Assembly (NCBI RefSeq): GCF_050436995.1
Contig: NC_134755.1
Location: 3,783,001-3,847,000, forward strand
Length of the DNA: 64,000 bases
Direction: 5' to 3'
Source: Anticarsia gemmatalis
Taxonomy: Eukaryota > Arthropoda > Insecta > Lepidoptera > Erebidae
In this document: in pieces, positions 38,754-52,500 of the stretch
Position numbering within the stretch: position 1 is the first letter of the stretch
Layout of the letters: each line of letters starts with the position of its first letter
Made by a program: the position numbers and the translations under genes
Notes under the pieces: generated by a model
Databases searched by the model: none
What the model saw: only the letters and a program-made list of their open reading frames with translations
What the model was told of the DNA's origin: nothing

Positions 38754-39462
38754 CTTTAGTTTTAATTCGTACGTAGATAGGCACTTAATCAACCAGTTGA
38801 ACTATGGGTAGTATTGCGTAGCCTCTATCAAAAACAGTGGAATCTATACAGAAACAAAAAAGTGAAAAAAAGAATCTTTGCTTTAGATGTTATTGATTGC
38901 TTTTTGATGCTGAAATTGACAGCTTTGATGTTTTGTTTTGCTTCGCAGGTCGTTCGATATTAATTTATTGCGGTCCTTGAGATTATTTATTGGGAGTTTA
39001 TTTCTCTTGCTTTTTCTTTTTGGGACATTAGCTGTTGTAAATCCATACTTAGAAGATGAAATACGGTAAGGCGTTTAGTCATGATATCTAAGTTATGAAC
39101 TTAGTTGTATAAGTTTTGAGAAATTAATATTTTGGGTCTAAGAACAAACTAAAAAGTCGAGGTGAAAACTCGTTATCATAATTTCTGTTTTCGCAAAGTT
39201 CTGTTTTATTTTCCTCACGTCTCTTTAATATAGCTTTTAAATATTTTCAGAATTTTTGTTAAATGCCTATAAACCATAGTAAAACGGGCTTGTGTAATAA
39301 TTTAAGCCAAACATTAACGTCAGGTGTTCCCTTTCAACCCTTTCAGTGATCCCTTTCATCGAGTTTCGGACACTTTTATTATTATAGTGAGCAAGCACTT
39401 TTCGTAATTTTATAAAATAAAAACAAGCGAAGAATATGGATTTAAAAAAAAAACAAGTCAGT

Positions 39463-39720
39463 AACTGCCTCTGTGGCGCAATCGGTAGTGTATCTGACTT
39501 CTGACCTAGAGGTATCGGTTTGATTCTTGGGCCGGCCAAAGTACTGTTGGTATTTTCTGATTTATCTAAGAATAATTCTCTATACTAGCCCGGAGTTCGG
39601 TAGCGTGCCCGATAAAAGCCAATAGATTCGCCCCCTATTACGGCTACCATAATATTATGGCGAAACGTGCGAGTATCTAATACACCTCAGCCTACACCCT
39701 CAGGTCTCAAATGCATAATT
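39463..39720 (+). mobile_element. tRNA-derived SINE, plus strand
   Basis: It starts AACTGCCTCTGTGGCGCAATC, with a B-box-like GGTTTGATTCTTGG at 39517-39530. The body contains CCCGGAGTTCGGTAGCGTG and GCGAAACGTGCG, and the end is near TCAAATGCATAA. It is the same family as the copy at 38600-38753 and probably as the remnant near 53775-53930. Confidence 0.75.
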
Positions 39721-42615
39721 TTATGCATGTATATACTTGTATGTAGAATTTAGTATAATATTAATAAAATATGAGGGTATATTCAATATTAAACATAATG
39801 ATTAAATAAGCCTTTGGCAAATAGACGAGCAATTTAGATAATATTGTAACTAAGGAAAATTGTGTCGTTACAGGAAGTCATAGATCGTTACCTAATGAAA
39901 GAAAATGAGACGATCATTTTCGCTCCAGGAAATAATATCATTATTACTTAACAGAATAAAATTTCTTATAGACGTTTGCTTTACTTGATAGAGTTTTGAT
40001 TAAGTTATTACTTTAGTGTGATTCTGTTCCATTAATGACTATAGACAACCGGCTAGCTACAGAGAAATTCTGTATCAACATTTGATCAGTGACTCTAGCG
40101 GGTGCCGCAGGAACAATTTTTGTAGTACATTTTTAATGTCGCTACTGTAGAGAATCAAGCTACTGGTACTAGTTTGTGAATCTTTGGATCGAATGTGACT
40201 ATGGTACCGTTTCAAAAGCGGATTCAAAGCTATAAAAAGCTAGAACATCCTTTAGAACAACCAATAAAAAAATCCACATAAACTTTTCATATTAATCAAG
40301 TTTCCATTCTAATTACTATGTCAATCTGTACCGAAGAGTCAAATTTGAAATTAGCAATATATTGCTACGGTAACCAGTGCTTCTAACTGTATGTTCGTAC
40401 CGTTTAGAACGAAGTAATTAGTCATCATTAATGCAACATTTTGCTCAGCCGTTTACGTGTGCATTGGACTATTTAGCAGCAGGAACACGTAGTAGTGAAC
40501 TCCGCAATTACCAAGTATAACATTATGCAAATGATCGAACCTCAACGATTCTATGCAATAGCACGATGGATCGCATGTCAGTTGTGTAATGTACGGTTTA
40601 ATCAACTTTCTACCGATCGTAATTATAGTAAATAAATATTTGCAAATATAAATCATTGATTTTTCAGACTTTTAGTATAAAAGCGATAACCTCGTAAAAT
40701 CGCTAGTTTCTTTTGCGGCACTAATTGATATCTATTTGTTTAATGTCTAATGAAAAGCACTTAACACGAAACAATATTTTATATGTCAAATTAAATAGCT
40801 GAAATGATTAAAAGTAGTTTTAATAAAATGATATGAAATAAGTACCGTAAAAAGATAAAAAACTAGATATTTATTTCACAGAAAATTAAAGGTCTTTCCT
40901 GCTAAATTTAGGCCTATTTTGCCTAAGTGAGTCATATGAAATGTATAAGTAAGTGCACAGATTTTTAAGTGGCTCGAATTTACTTGATGGATTTCAACTT
41001 ATGTTTCATAAACAGCGATTACATGTTACTTCACAAATAACTACATATCCGTATCACATACTCAAAAGTTGACGTGATGATTACTTGAATTTCTTCAAGA
41101 ACATGTTATAATTCGCACAGTTGCTATAAATTCAGGTCACCATTTAGGCATTGGTCTAACTAAACTGCGAAAATAAACCCACACAAAGTTTTCTATTTAT
41201 GCTCAACACGAAATATAAGTACCTAATATACGTAAGAAGATAAAAGATGATGCCGGCCCTTATACCTTTCGGGTAGAAGTCTAAGGTCACAACAAAAAAA
41301 CTCTTTAGCTCAGTTTAACAAGTTCGGTGTGAAGAGTATCAGATAGCTTTTCATATTAAATTTTGACAGCTGTTTACTTGCAGTTTATCTGGCAGATAAC
41401 TTTATCAGCTGTGAAACTGGCCCATAAAATTGAGCGCAAACAGAAAGGTAGTCCTTTTATGAAAACAGTCTCAAACTCGTACATTGTTAATGAACACTTG
41501 AATTCACGTTTCAAGTATTCACAATACCTGAACTAAGGTTTAAGTAGTTTAAAGTTGAATAACTAGACCACATCAGAACTAGTTGCGATGCATTACGTAT
41601 GTACGGAGCGTCATCTATTAGCGCCTACTGGTACTAATGGCAGCCGGCACCTTTGCTTTCTGCTAACAAGCAGTACAAGTTAGGCAGGCGCTTATAGAGA
41701 ATAACTGGGTTTCATTTCGTGATTCGAATAATTAAATTAGAAAGAGTCATTATTATAGAAGGTGTTAGCAGACGCAAAAAGGGTGCAGATTTTCTTTTCA
41801 TAAAGTTTAAAAGGTATAAATCATATGCCATTTGATAAAAAATGTATGTGATCAGTATATTCTAACCTCTAGATTATGCTTTTCACTTGTCTGCTAAACG
41901 AATGCATTGATCACTTATAATGAGTCATAACTGGCCGCAATTACATTGGTCACAAATAGTGTTGTACCTAATGGAAGAAAAAATGATTATAGCTTGCTGT
42001 TCGTGTCCTAATTATTTTTTTTTCATTTTCTGGAACATAACTACCACAAATAAGCTAGTCTTTTACTTCTCTATTCTTAATGAACCTAAATAGACAATAA
42101 TTTTTTTTAGAATTTACTTTATTATCAGGTTAAAAAAAATTACGATTTAACTTTTTAACGTTTTGCCCAACTGCCTACTTATACACAATTAAATCAATTA
42201 AGTTTAAAAAAAAATGCAAGTGATTGATAGCACTGGAAGCCATTTATCCTTCCACAAAGAATTTTGCGAGGAAATATTTTTTTGCGTTTTTGTAAACTTA
42301 AAATTTGTACACTAGTACTTAATAACGGTACATAGTTGTTAAATTAATTGTAACTTTTCGTTATTTTTCACAAGTTTCCTTCCGCCATGTGGGAGGCCTT
42401 GAGTCCATCACGCTGGCCAGACGCCGGTTAGAAACTATAATTTATTTTTATTACTCGCGACTTTTAATATCCAAAATCATTACAAAAAGAACAACAAAAA
42501 GGCAAATAAATATGCACTAAAATATGTAATTAGCAATTAATAAAAGTCTATCGATTGACAAGTCCGTCACAGTCAAGGCTTCCTCAATTAATTATTTGTA
42601 GTCAGTCTTCTGGGG

Positions 42616-42780
42616 GGCTATCACGTATCTCAGTTGACAGCCATTTGAAAGCCACTATCCTGTCCATTGTCTTCTCCCTTAGGTTATAGTGATTAATACG
42701 TTACGTCAAAGCAGCAATGTACTGAATAGTGACCATAGATTTGACGTCTACTAACTGTCAACTGAGATACGTGATAAGCC
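42616..42780. mobile_element. 165-bp inverted-repeat element (MITE-like)
   Basis: GGCTATCACGTATCTCAG on the left and CTGAGATACGTGATAAGCC on the right form near-perfect terminal inverted repeats of about 25 bp. The interior has no coding sequence. An open frame at 42693-42989 runs through the right arm and is not considered a gene. Confidence 0.7.
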
Positions 42781-44069
42781 CGCTGATCAGAATTTTGGAC
42801 TATCCTGCCATCTCTTCGAAAGATTTTAGAAATATAAACTTCTGAACGATTCAAATTTCTTCTAAACCGATTATTAAGCCAATAAACTGTGACGACTGTA
42901 ACTGTGAAAGTATTACAGACATAAACAGATTTACTTTCGCTATATATTAGTATGGATGTGTAGGATTCCTGAATAACATAACGCAACAATCAGAGCAGTG
43001 TACTGGAAGTAACCCGAGAGTTTCGTCATGGTCTCTTGGAAGGTGAACCGGTTAGAGTACCACATGTTGCATTATGTTCGTGTAATTGCAAGCCTGCATT
43101 TGATTTGAATGGCTCCTGAATGTACAGTTAATTGTCCTTAGGGATGCGAGTTTTGCTAAGGAGCTAAGTTCTCAAATTGGTAGGTATATTTTCTTCATTT
43201 TCATTAGACTGGAATAGTCTAAAGATGTGAATTTGGTTAATTTCTCGGTTAATTTATTTTATTTAGGGAGTAGGTACTGCTGTCACTTGAGCATTACTCA
43301 TTATATTGCTGCGATTCAGGGACTAATTTTCAACAGTTCCCGAGTTTCGACCACTATGTTGGATAATTATATCAAAGTTTCATTTGATAGAAGTCATTTA
43401 ATGGACACGTATCTAAAATCCCAGAGCCCCGGGATTTCTTTTTTTTTTTTACCAAATATGAAGTAATTAAAATTTGCATCCACGTTTTGATTTCTAACTT
43501 CTATTGAAATCATATTATTTCACCTGTTTTGAGACATATCAGGCGTTGTTATGTCAAAAAACCCAAAGACCTAGGCTATAACTGTTATAAAACATAAAAC
43601 TTGACAGTATGTATTCATGTTAATCAGTATCAATACAAACGATTGGACATGCGTGGACCGAGACCCTGCAATGGCGTTTACCTCTACGTGACAAGCATTC
43701 TAGATTCACACAAACACCTTTACATTTTGCATAGCCCATGACATACTTATTTCTTTTAACTTGTAGCTAATTACTAGAATATATGCGTGTAATTTAGAAA
43801 TCCTGTTTTCACAAGTCTTTGAAAATATTGTTGATCAAGGAAAACAAAAAAGTTGGGAAATCTAATGGCCGGAAATAAATGTAATTACAATAAGATATAT
43901 TACGACATTTAAGGTTTTCGAAAGTTCCAATAAATATATGTTGTATCGTAAATTTTCTGAACAATTATATAAAGTTTTTCGGGCAGTGGGACGAGAGTGA
44001 AAGAGAGAAGATACGTTAAAGCACGTTTAAATAAAATAGAAGGAAATTAAACCCCTTACTGTTCTGGGC

Positions 44070-44260
44070 AAGGATCTCCTCCTGTAATAAGGAGTGGGGC
44101 CTTGAGTCCACAACGCTGGCGGAGAGAGGGTTGAGCACTTTGCCTACTTTCCAGAACTGTACTAAAGGGAGGTTGCATTACGATGTTTTCTTTCACCGTT
44201 GGAACAAGTGATAATTATTTCTAATACACGGATAACTTCGAAAAGTCATTGCAACACCAC
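44070..44260. repeat. Dispersed moth repeat, copy 1
   Basis: It contains GGGGCCTTGAGTCCACAACGC, AGGTTGCATTACGATGTTTTC and TTTCACCGTTGGAACAAGTG. A related copy is at 50370-50540, and a shorter piece near 42375-42420 has GGCCTTGAGTCCATCACGC. The 'ACGCTGG...TTCACCGTTGGAGCAAGTGAT' pattern is widespread in Lepidoptera; the class is not determined here. Confidence 0.6.
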
Positions 44261-45290
44261 CTGCGTGGGAGTTACCAACTTATACCACTCGACTATCACT
44301 GTTCTTCACGTATGTTTAAGCACGACACAATAAAAATACATTTCTTCTTTTGGTGATAATGGAAGTGGGAACTCAATAGAGTTTCCGAGCACGCACTTAG
44401 TGACTCTTTAGAATCGTATTAATTAACGAATATTGCGTGCCAAACAGACGACCGAAGCGATGGTATCGATACCAATATTTGAAGCAGAAAATTAACATAT
44501 TGCATGCACACTCAGTACACGGGTTAAGTTTAACAGGTTGTATTTGTAATAACTCGTAAGTTATGGTTCCAATGGTAAAAAAATACGTACGTTACAAAAT
44601 ATCTTGCACAATACGTGTCTATGTTGTTGTGAAATAATTTATGGTAGAACCAAGACTTCTTTGTAATTCCTTACCAGATAAAGAGCACCTTAAAGCAATC
44701 CTAGATGCACTCATATTCATGAAAAACTGATTGTGCAAGATCTCAGAAATTTTGAGTTTTCGTTTGATCAAATCGCATGTTGAAATTCATGCCGGTATAC
44801 TATATAATTTCTGTTAATTAGTATTCGAACTTGACCTAATGATTAATGCGCATTATAAAATATTTAATATAAATCAAATGTTTTTAGGTGTAATTACGTT
44901 ATTATATTCAAAAACATGTATCTACTCGTTATAAAACATTGGTTTCGATAATTGCTTTAAATATTTGGAATGGCTCTGTCCGTAACTGACCATCAATGGG
45001 CAATATCATATTTCTGACACGGGGCGATTTTACAAGATAAGATTTTATTTCGTTAACCGATTTAGTAGGAAATTTTGATCTCGATAAAATTTTAGTTTTA
45101 TATGTGGCCGTTTGTTGTGCTGTAACTTTAAGCTTAACGTGATTCAACGGACATGACCGAGGTCGGGAGGTGATCTTGTAGAAATATATATAAACATCTT
45201 GCGGAGTTCTATATGTTTTGATTAGTGAAAAAAAAAATGTAGTAACCTATTTATTTTAGAAATACTGGGCTTGCATTGACGGCGATTTGA

Positions 45291-45359
45291 TAAAATGCCA
45301 CGAAGACCGTGGTATTGGTGGACCAAGTTACAGGTGTAACTGACGTTCGTGGCATTTTA
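45291..45359. repeat. Small hairpin element
   Basis: TAAAATGCCACGAAGAC at 45291-45307 is matched inversely by GACGTTCGTGGCATTTTA ending at 45359, with about 34 nt between. It lies 430 bp downstream of the stop codon of the small secreted gene. Confidence 0.6.
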
Positions 45360-45562
45360 ACAAGTAATTAATCATAATCATAATCAGGAGTAAATACTTA
45401 CTACTGAAAATAAATCCATTAAAAATAAAACACTCCCATAGAAAACTATGATAACATCTTAAATCATTTATTAATATATTTTAGTCTATACAATAAATGT
45501 GTGAATACAGCCTACCCAATCCACAGTATTAACTTTGAGTAGGCTTTCGTATACCTTAACAC

Positions 45563-45568
45563 TTTATT
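45563..45568 (-). terminator. Candidate polyadenylation signal of the small secreted gene
   Basis: AATAAA on the minus strand 222 nt after the stop codon at 45790. Other AATAAA hexamers occur further downstream, so the choice is tentative. Confidence 0.3.
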
Positions 45569-45789
45569 TACTAAAATATGAAGGTAGAAAATTAGAAACA
45601 GATTATTTACAACTAGGGGAATTCTTAAGCCTGTCTCAATAACCTATCGCGAGTAGTTCAAAAGTTTAGTTGCTATCATACTTTTTGTGTCATAGCGACT
45701 AAACTAGTCAAATCTTTATCTTGGGTAGACGTATCCATAACAAAAGAAAGAATCAAAACCGGGGATGGAAAGGCACTCGTTTTTTAAAT

Positions 45790-47715
45790 CTACTTTCTAG
45801 CAGCGGCTGCTGTAGTTGGAGCTACGGTCGTTGCAGCTGGTGCTGCAGTGGCTCCTGCCGCAGTAGTTGCCGCTGGAGCTGGTGTTCCCGGCGCCGGAGT
45901 ACCCGCAGGAGGTGCTCCCGTCGGACCAGTCCATGGGGAGATGCTCAACCAACCACCACCCGCACCAGGTGGTGACATGTTTATGTTCACGCCTTGGGCT
46001 GAAATGTTAATAAAGAAATGAATACCGATGGGCATGAGATAAAAATCTCTTTGTGAAAGTGGAAAATTCAGTAATCTTAACTTTGTCTTTTTAATCAAAG
46101 TTCTGATTTGGATCCGAAAATAAGATTTAATTTATATTGAAAATTCGTACTGGGGTAGATGTATTTTTTTATACATGTTTTCTTTTAATAAGAAAGGGCT
46201 AGATGCTGACCACATCAAGAAATGTTAGCAGAAGATTTAGGTATATGGATTGTCTAACGATGCTGTACATTTGTTAGAAGCATCCAATACATAAATAATT
46301 TATAGGTATCAAAAGAAAATGACTTCAACACTTCGTGTCACTATCATCATTACTCATGTCTGTCATCGATTGCTAGTAATGTACACTGAAACGCATTAAA
46401 ATTGAAATTTAAGGGCATAATAATGAGCGAATAAATTATGTTTCAATGAGTTCATGAATAAAGTAGGCATAAAATGCATTTTTAGTCAATGGACTCACAA
46501 AAAATAAAACGTCTCGATCGATTAGGTAAAATTGAAGGATGCATTATGTATAGTATATATTTATGCGTGCAAGGCCCAGATAAGTGCTGAAGCATTTAAA
46601 ACAATCGTTAACATCAATAATTCGTCTATCAATCATTTTCCTTCATACTTTGCGTTTCCTGCAAAACTGGCGTTAATTAACAAAAGGTTTCCTAAGGACG
46701 AATTTCACACCTACCACGTAATTAAAAGGTTATACACAAAAAGTGCTGTATGTTTTAAATTAAATTAAATAAGAGTCCTTAATTTCGATAACTTATGTGA
46801 TCATTAGTAAATATTTTCATCACATTATTGACAGTATTGAATACTAAAAATGATAAGGTAGAGTACCTACTTAAAATGTCAATTATATACATCGTGAGGA
46901 TCCTCGTATGACGAAAAACACCGATCCTACCTGGCCATATTATGATAGACAAAAGATCAGAACAAGTAGGATCTTGTTCTGAAAGGCCTTACTTATCCTA
47001 TTCTTCTCAAAGGGTTTTACTATATATCGAGGAGGTAGGACAGTTATTGGTTAGTAAAAGGATCAAACTTACGGATTTGGATGTTCAATGACTGTGGTGG
47101 TCTGCCAATTCCCACCGTGTTCACATTCAAAGGATTGGGTGTCGTGGTTCTTCTTCTCCTCGGTTCACATCCAGAACAGAACAAATCATCATAAATGTCT
47201 TCATTGCTCGCACTAGTGGTCGTCGATGTAGGGTCATCATCTTCGCAAAATATGTCGCACCAAAATAGTCCAGTTAGGCCGAAGAATGGCTAAAAGGAAG
47301 ATTTTCTTTGAATAAATTAAAGGAAAATGTAATATAATGATAATGGTTATTTTATTTAATTCTATTAAATTATTTGTTGGTTTGAGGTGGATGCAGAAGA
47401 CACTTCTTTAGGTAAGCTGGCAAATTAAAAAGTAAAAGATGATGAAACTGTAATAAATTTCATCATTTTTACTTTAGAGGAGATGAAATAGAACAAAGTA
47501 GGCAATTCTAACATTACTTTATTTTATCTCCAAAGATTTTCTTATTCCGATTTTTTGCAATTTAATTTTATGGGAGGAAAAAATATTTTTCTCAATCTAG
47601 GATTTTGTTAATTTTTGAAGATTCACTCTTATTTCACTATACTAACCTTTGCGAAGGCGACATTAAAGCACAAGAAAATCACAGAAAAAGTAACACACGC
47701 TCGTACCCCAACCAT
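45790..47715 (-). CDS. Small secreted Thr/Ala/Pro-rich protein, function unknown
   Basis: Three exons on the minus strand: 47715-47647, 47289-47073, 45998-45790. They total 495 nt, 164 residues plus stop, with phases 0 and 1 matching at the junctions. Exon 1 encodes a signal peptide (MVGVRACVTFSVIFLCFNVA) with likely cleavage after Ala22. The mature protein begins near KPFFGLTGLFW and carries two close Cys pairs (WCDIFC and FCSGC). An acidic Thr/Ser stretch lies between them, and an RRRR run at residues 67-70 follows. The last exon is low-complexity: Gly/Pro, then Pro-Ala-Gly-Thr repeats, ending in Ala/Thr-rich sequence (TTAAAARK). This composition suggests O-glycosylation or a matrix or peritrophic role, but that is inference. 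I do not recognise a family. It lies about 1.9 kb downstream of the lipocalin on the same strand. No intron repeat was noticed apart from a small hairpin near 46957-46982. Confidence 0.8.
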
Positions 47716-49566
47716 GTTTGTGATGTTATCATGAAAAACATGCGGTCAGTTCCTTTCATACTTATAACGAAGGCTTTGCGCAAGCGCCTGAATTACTAAT
47801 ACATTGCCAAAGAATAAACAATGTACATTATTTTTACGTGGATATGCGAGGACGAGCCTTAATTTATTCAGGGCCGAGGATTCGTTTCATTATATACTAT
47901 ACAATGCATATACCATATTAGGTTTTGTATTTCTTCAAATCGTAATTAAATCAAAAATCAATAAATCACGAACGAAAATTTCATACCGTTTTTGTTTCTG
48001 GTGAAAAATGTATCAAAAAAGGCTGACGTTATCATGAATTTAAGTCATTTAATGCAGGCCGTAACTGCCTCAAAGCCATTTCTCGCCTAATATGTAATAA
48101 TTAATAGTTAAAACTTCCAGACCACAGTGGTTAAAGCCATATAGCTAGTATAAAATGAACAATCAATTTTCTTTGTAATAAAAAATATTAACACTATATT
48201 AGGAGTAGTACCGGTATTAACGGAAATAAATAATAATTGTTATACCCTTCAAAGTTACACTGAAATGTAAATTATTGTTCAAAAACGAGTAATTAATTGT
48301 TTCTCACCTTTAAAAAATATGCCAAAAGTGGCAAATTTGTACATTCGATTTGTGATATATACCTACCAATAGTATTTCCATTAATGTAGAACACTTCTAC
48401 ACTTCGTATTTATAGAAATATGTATTCATAAAAATTTATAATAAACAATTATCGATTCTGAAACTGTCTATGAGTGAAAAGACCAAAAGAAGAAACCAAA
48501 TGTTGGTGATGATGATAATTGAACTTTACGTCAAGCTTTTAGTTTAACTTATTATTTTTTTTAGTTTATCTTATTTATGCTATTAATTTATATCAGTAAA
48601 GAACATCATAAAGCCAGTCTCAATCAATCAAATAACAAAATAGCAAACTTACTTACAAATATACTAGGTATTTTTTAATCTATGCGCTTTGTAAAAAAAA
48701 TCTAGTTAAAGATTCTTGACAATATATTATGTTCTACACGGGTGATTTAATTTTGCTTGGCTATTGTCGTTACTATTAGACACGGTCAAGTTTGAATGTC
48801 ATATAACATATGAGTGTGTCTGTATATTGTCTCTTGTGTGTTCAGACAGCAACTGCGCCGCATACTAATTATGTCATGGAACAATGCATGCCCTATCAGT
48901 TCTTTGAAGGAATACTCAACATTGAATTTACAATAAATGTTCAACTGTGAAACTATTAAAATATATTTAGTTATAGGTTTTGCAGTTTACAATTAGAAAA
49001 ACGATAAAGGATGTAGTTAAAGGACATTATGTATTGGTTGAGGTAGTTTGGATCTATTTTTCTTATGTTTGTGTGTAACCTAATTAGAAAAATGTGAGAT
49101 AATGGAAATTTGCATAATTCTGGCCTCAACTGATGACTTCTTATTTAGGTACGAATAAAAATAATTAAAATTGTGCCAGTGTCAAAATATTATAATTTTT
49201 GTCGACAGTCGATTTCAATCTCAAGTGATGTTATTTTTCTGCATAATGTCGGAATTTTCAGTTGAACTATATAGTGTCAACGAAATGACCATTGATACCA
49301 TTATTTATTCTCTTGTGTAAGTTTGATAAACTAAAACTAATTATTAGCGAGATAATAAACCCGTAAGTAAGTGCTATCAAAACTACTTGCTACATACTAC
49401 CCTGTAGTGTATGTGTAGCATTATGTATAGCAGAATGGATAAGTAATTTTCAAAAAGGTCAATAATACAACACTTATTTTAAGAAAAAATATATTTATAA
49501 AAGCTGTACAACATTACAATATTATTCTGTCAATACAACGAAAGATAGCTTAGAATAATAAGTCAT
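47716..49566. other. Spacer between small secreted gene and lipocalin
   Basis: AT-rich spacer that should contain the promoter of the small secreted gene and the lipocalin 3' UTR. I see no gene, and no canonical AATAAA close to the lipocalin stop. No distinct repeat was recognised. Confidence 0.6.
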
Positions 49567-52500
49567 TCAGTGGCCAAAGCCCACTTTGTAGCTGACTCCA
49601 GGTTTCTGCGGTACCTTGCTTCCCACTTTTACCAAGATAGGCGTATAGTCTGGTCTTGCTGGCTTCGAGGAGCAGTCCTTGTGAGGAATCGGGAACACGT
49701 AGTTCACATCCACGTCATACCTAGAAAATGTACAAATATTTTAGGTAATAGCGTTAATTTGATAATATGGATCAAGATTATGATTTTTATTCGGTGATGT
49801 CTTGCAAAAAGATCGTAACCGACGGTCCTGTATGACAATAGATATCGATGTGAATGAAACAAAGGGAGTTTGTACGGATCGTACAAAGTGGCGTTCTTTG
49901 GTCTCTGTCTATCCTTATTGGAAGATAGCGTGATTTTATGTATGTACGTATATAAAAAATATGGTTGCGGTGACCAACATTCAGAAAGTATTTATATTGA
50001 GATTTTGGTACGTTTTAACTTTTACCAAGCTAAGTTTTGTATTAATTATTTAGGTTAGTGCATAAACCAATCAATCATATTATTGTTTTACTGTTTTCTT
50101 GTTTGTAGCTAAATAAATCAAAACTATTTTTTAATTTTTGATATGAAATTAGTAAGCGAAATGATTTATCATCGCGTATGTCATAAACTAAAGTTTTTCA
50201 GTTGTCCAAGTGCGGAGTAATAAAGAATAATAGTTTACTAACATTCACAACAGTATAAATGTGTAATTATATACTGATAGTTTTCCTATAACCACTGAGG
50301 CAATAAATTATTAGGGCGTAAAGGTAATGCATTATTTTTCACAAGTCACTTTTTTCACTGCAAGGCAAGAATCTCCTTCTGAACGATGCAGCGAGGAAGG
50401 GGTTAGGCCTTGAGTCTACCGCGTTAGACAAGTGCAGATTTGGGACATTGCATGCCCTAAAGAAGGTTATGCAAGGTTTCATCACTAAGTTTTCCTTCGA
50501 CGTAAGAGAAGTCAAGTGATAACGATTTCTAATACATATATAATAATAATAAAGCCCGCTGGGCACCTTGAGGCGAGGTGACGGGGAGTAGCGACCCCGC
50601 GGTACCTGAGTGCTCCAGGGGGAAGTCACCCTTCCTCATCTCCGACTTGCCTTAGTTGGCTGGTCGGAGTGAAAACTGACGAGGAAGCGGTCCTCCGCCT
50701 CTGGCTTGCCTTCATTGGCCGTCCAGAGTGGAGTCGCGAGGGCAGAGCTCCTACTCTGTTCGGAGGACGGATGCTGAGCGTAAGTGGCTAGTGGGCCAGT
50801 GATGCCGGACCCTCAGGGAGCAAGTGATCTGAGTTTAACGTCCAGCGAGGCCTCTCCGTCCTTCAGCCGCTCACGTCCCTGTTGCCCCCTTGTTGCATTT
50901 TGAGCGACTAGTTTGGGGGGCCCAGTTTGTGAGTTGGCGAGTCTCCGCCTGCCATTTATACGTGTTTTACATTGTTATAGGCAGGCGCCATAGTCCCCGT
51001 AGTATACATAGTTTTCCAGTCCATCAGCACCCCATCCCAATAGCCCAAGTAGTTTTTTCCTATAGTTTTGCCATAGCTCCACACAGTCCGGTGACTGTCC
51101 TTGGATGCATTTTATAGTGTAGACAGGGATAGTCACCGGAGTGTGTAACATACATTTTTTTTGAATGATTAAAGTTGTCTAAAATGGGCCTCTACGTGTT
51201 GGCTTCGGCCCCACGCATGCCTTCTAAATGTCCGGGACTCTATAGTCCCGAGATATGCAAAAGACATACATAATAATAATAATAATATATTTATTTCAGA
51301 CCATGTCCAAAAAAATTAAAAGTACAGGGCTAAAAGATAAACTTAATCTAGGTAGTTACAGAACTATCTGACTAATACACTCTTAAACGCTTTCATAACG
51401 CCAGAGTCATATTTTTCAGCAATGACTTTCAGGAATATAGAATATACAGGGTGTCCTGAAACTCAACGATAATTCGACACAGGATGAAAGGCCAAGTCAT
51501 ACCGGTTCTAGGAAAAATAAAAAAAAAATTCCATGTCACTTAGTTCAGCAATAATAGACACTTTTCGAAAAAGTTGAAATTCCACACCCTTGATCGCATT
51601 TTCAAGTCCTGTGATCACCAATGTAACAATTTCACTGTGTTTTTTTGAATTTTGTGATCTTCATTAAATATGCTATTAATCGTAATACAAATTTATGCAC
51701 AAAACATTGTTAATTTCATAAAAAAGTAAAGTTTTAGTGAGTCATGGTTCACAAAAATATCGTAAGTTAACTTTGACGCTTCATATTGAAAAAAAAATGT
51801 ACCACACTACTCTTGGCAAGTTATTTCAAAAGTTGGCGCATTTAATCAAGATTTCAAAAAGGTGCAACACTTGCCACTTTTCTTGCCATTAAAAATGTTA
51901 TTTTTAATTGAACGACGAGTATCCTCGAAAATGTATCGGACGCAGTGGTACAATTGTATGGCGTCCTCGTTCCCCCGATAAATCCAGTAGATATTTTTTA
52001 CTGGGAATGCATAAAAGCAAAAGTCTATTCGAAATCAATAGAAAATCTATCAGAACTTTGCCAGAAAATTGACACAGCGTCAGAGGAAATAAATGCAAGG
52101 AATTTTGCTTGACTGGTGCAAAGGTCTTTTGTAAGGCGTTGCAGAGCCTGTATTCGTGCCAGAGGAAAACTTTGCTTTCCTCTGGCACGAATACAGGCTC
52201 TGCAACGGCGTACAAAAGATCTTTTTACCAGTCAAGCAAAATTCCTTGCATTTAATTCTTCTGACGCTGTGTCAATTTTCTGGTGAAGTTCTGATAGATT
52301 TTCTATTGATTTTGAATAGACTTTTTATTTTATGCATTCCCAGTAAAAAATATCTACTGGATTTAGATCGGGGGAACGAGGAGGCCATACAATTGTACCA
52401 CTGCGTCCGATACATTTTCGAGGATACTCGTCGTTCAAATAAAAATAACATTTTTAATGGCAAGAAAAGTGGCAAGCGTTGCACCATTTTGAAATCTTGA

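Noticed and set aside
45721..45975. Plus-strand Cys/Ser/Arg-rich open frame
   Set aside because: It is the antisense shadow of the Ala/Thr-rich last exon of the small secreted gene.
51904..52500. Open frames of 103 and 114 codons over the foldback element
   Set aside because: They are near-mirror reading frames of the two arms, opposite or out of frame with the transposase motif, so they are by-products of the palindrome.
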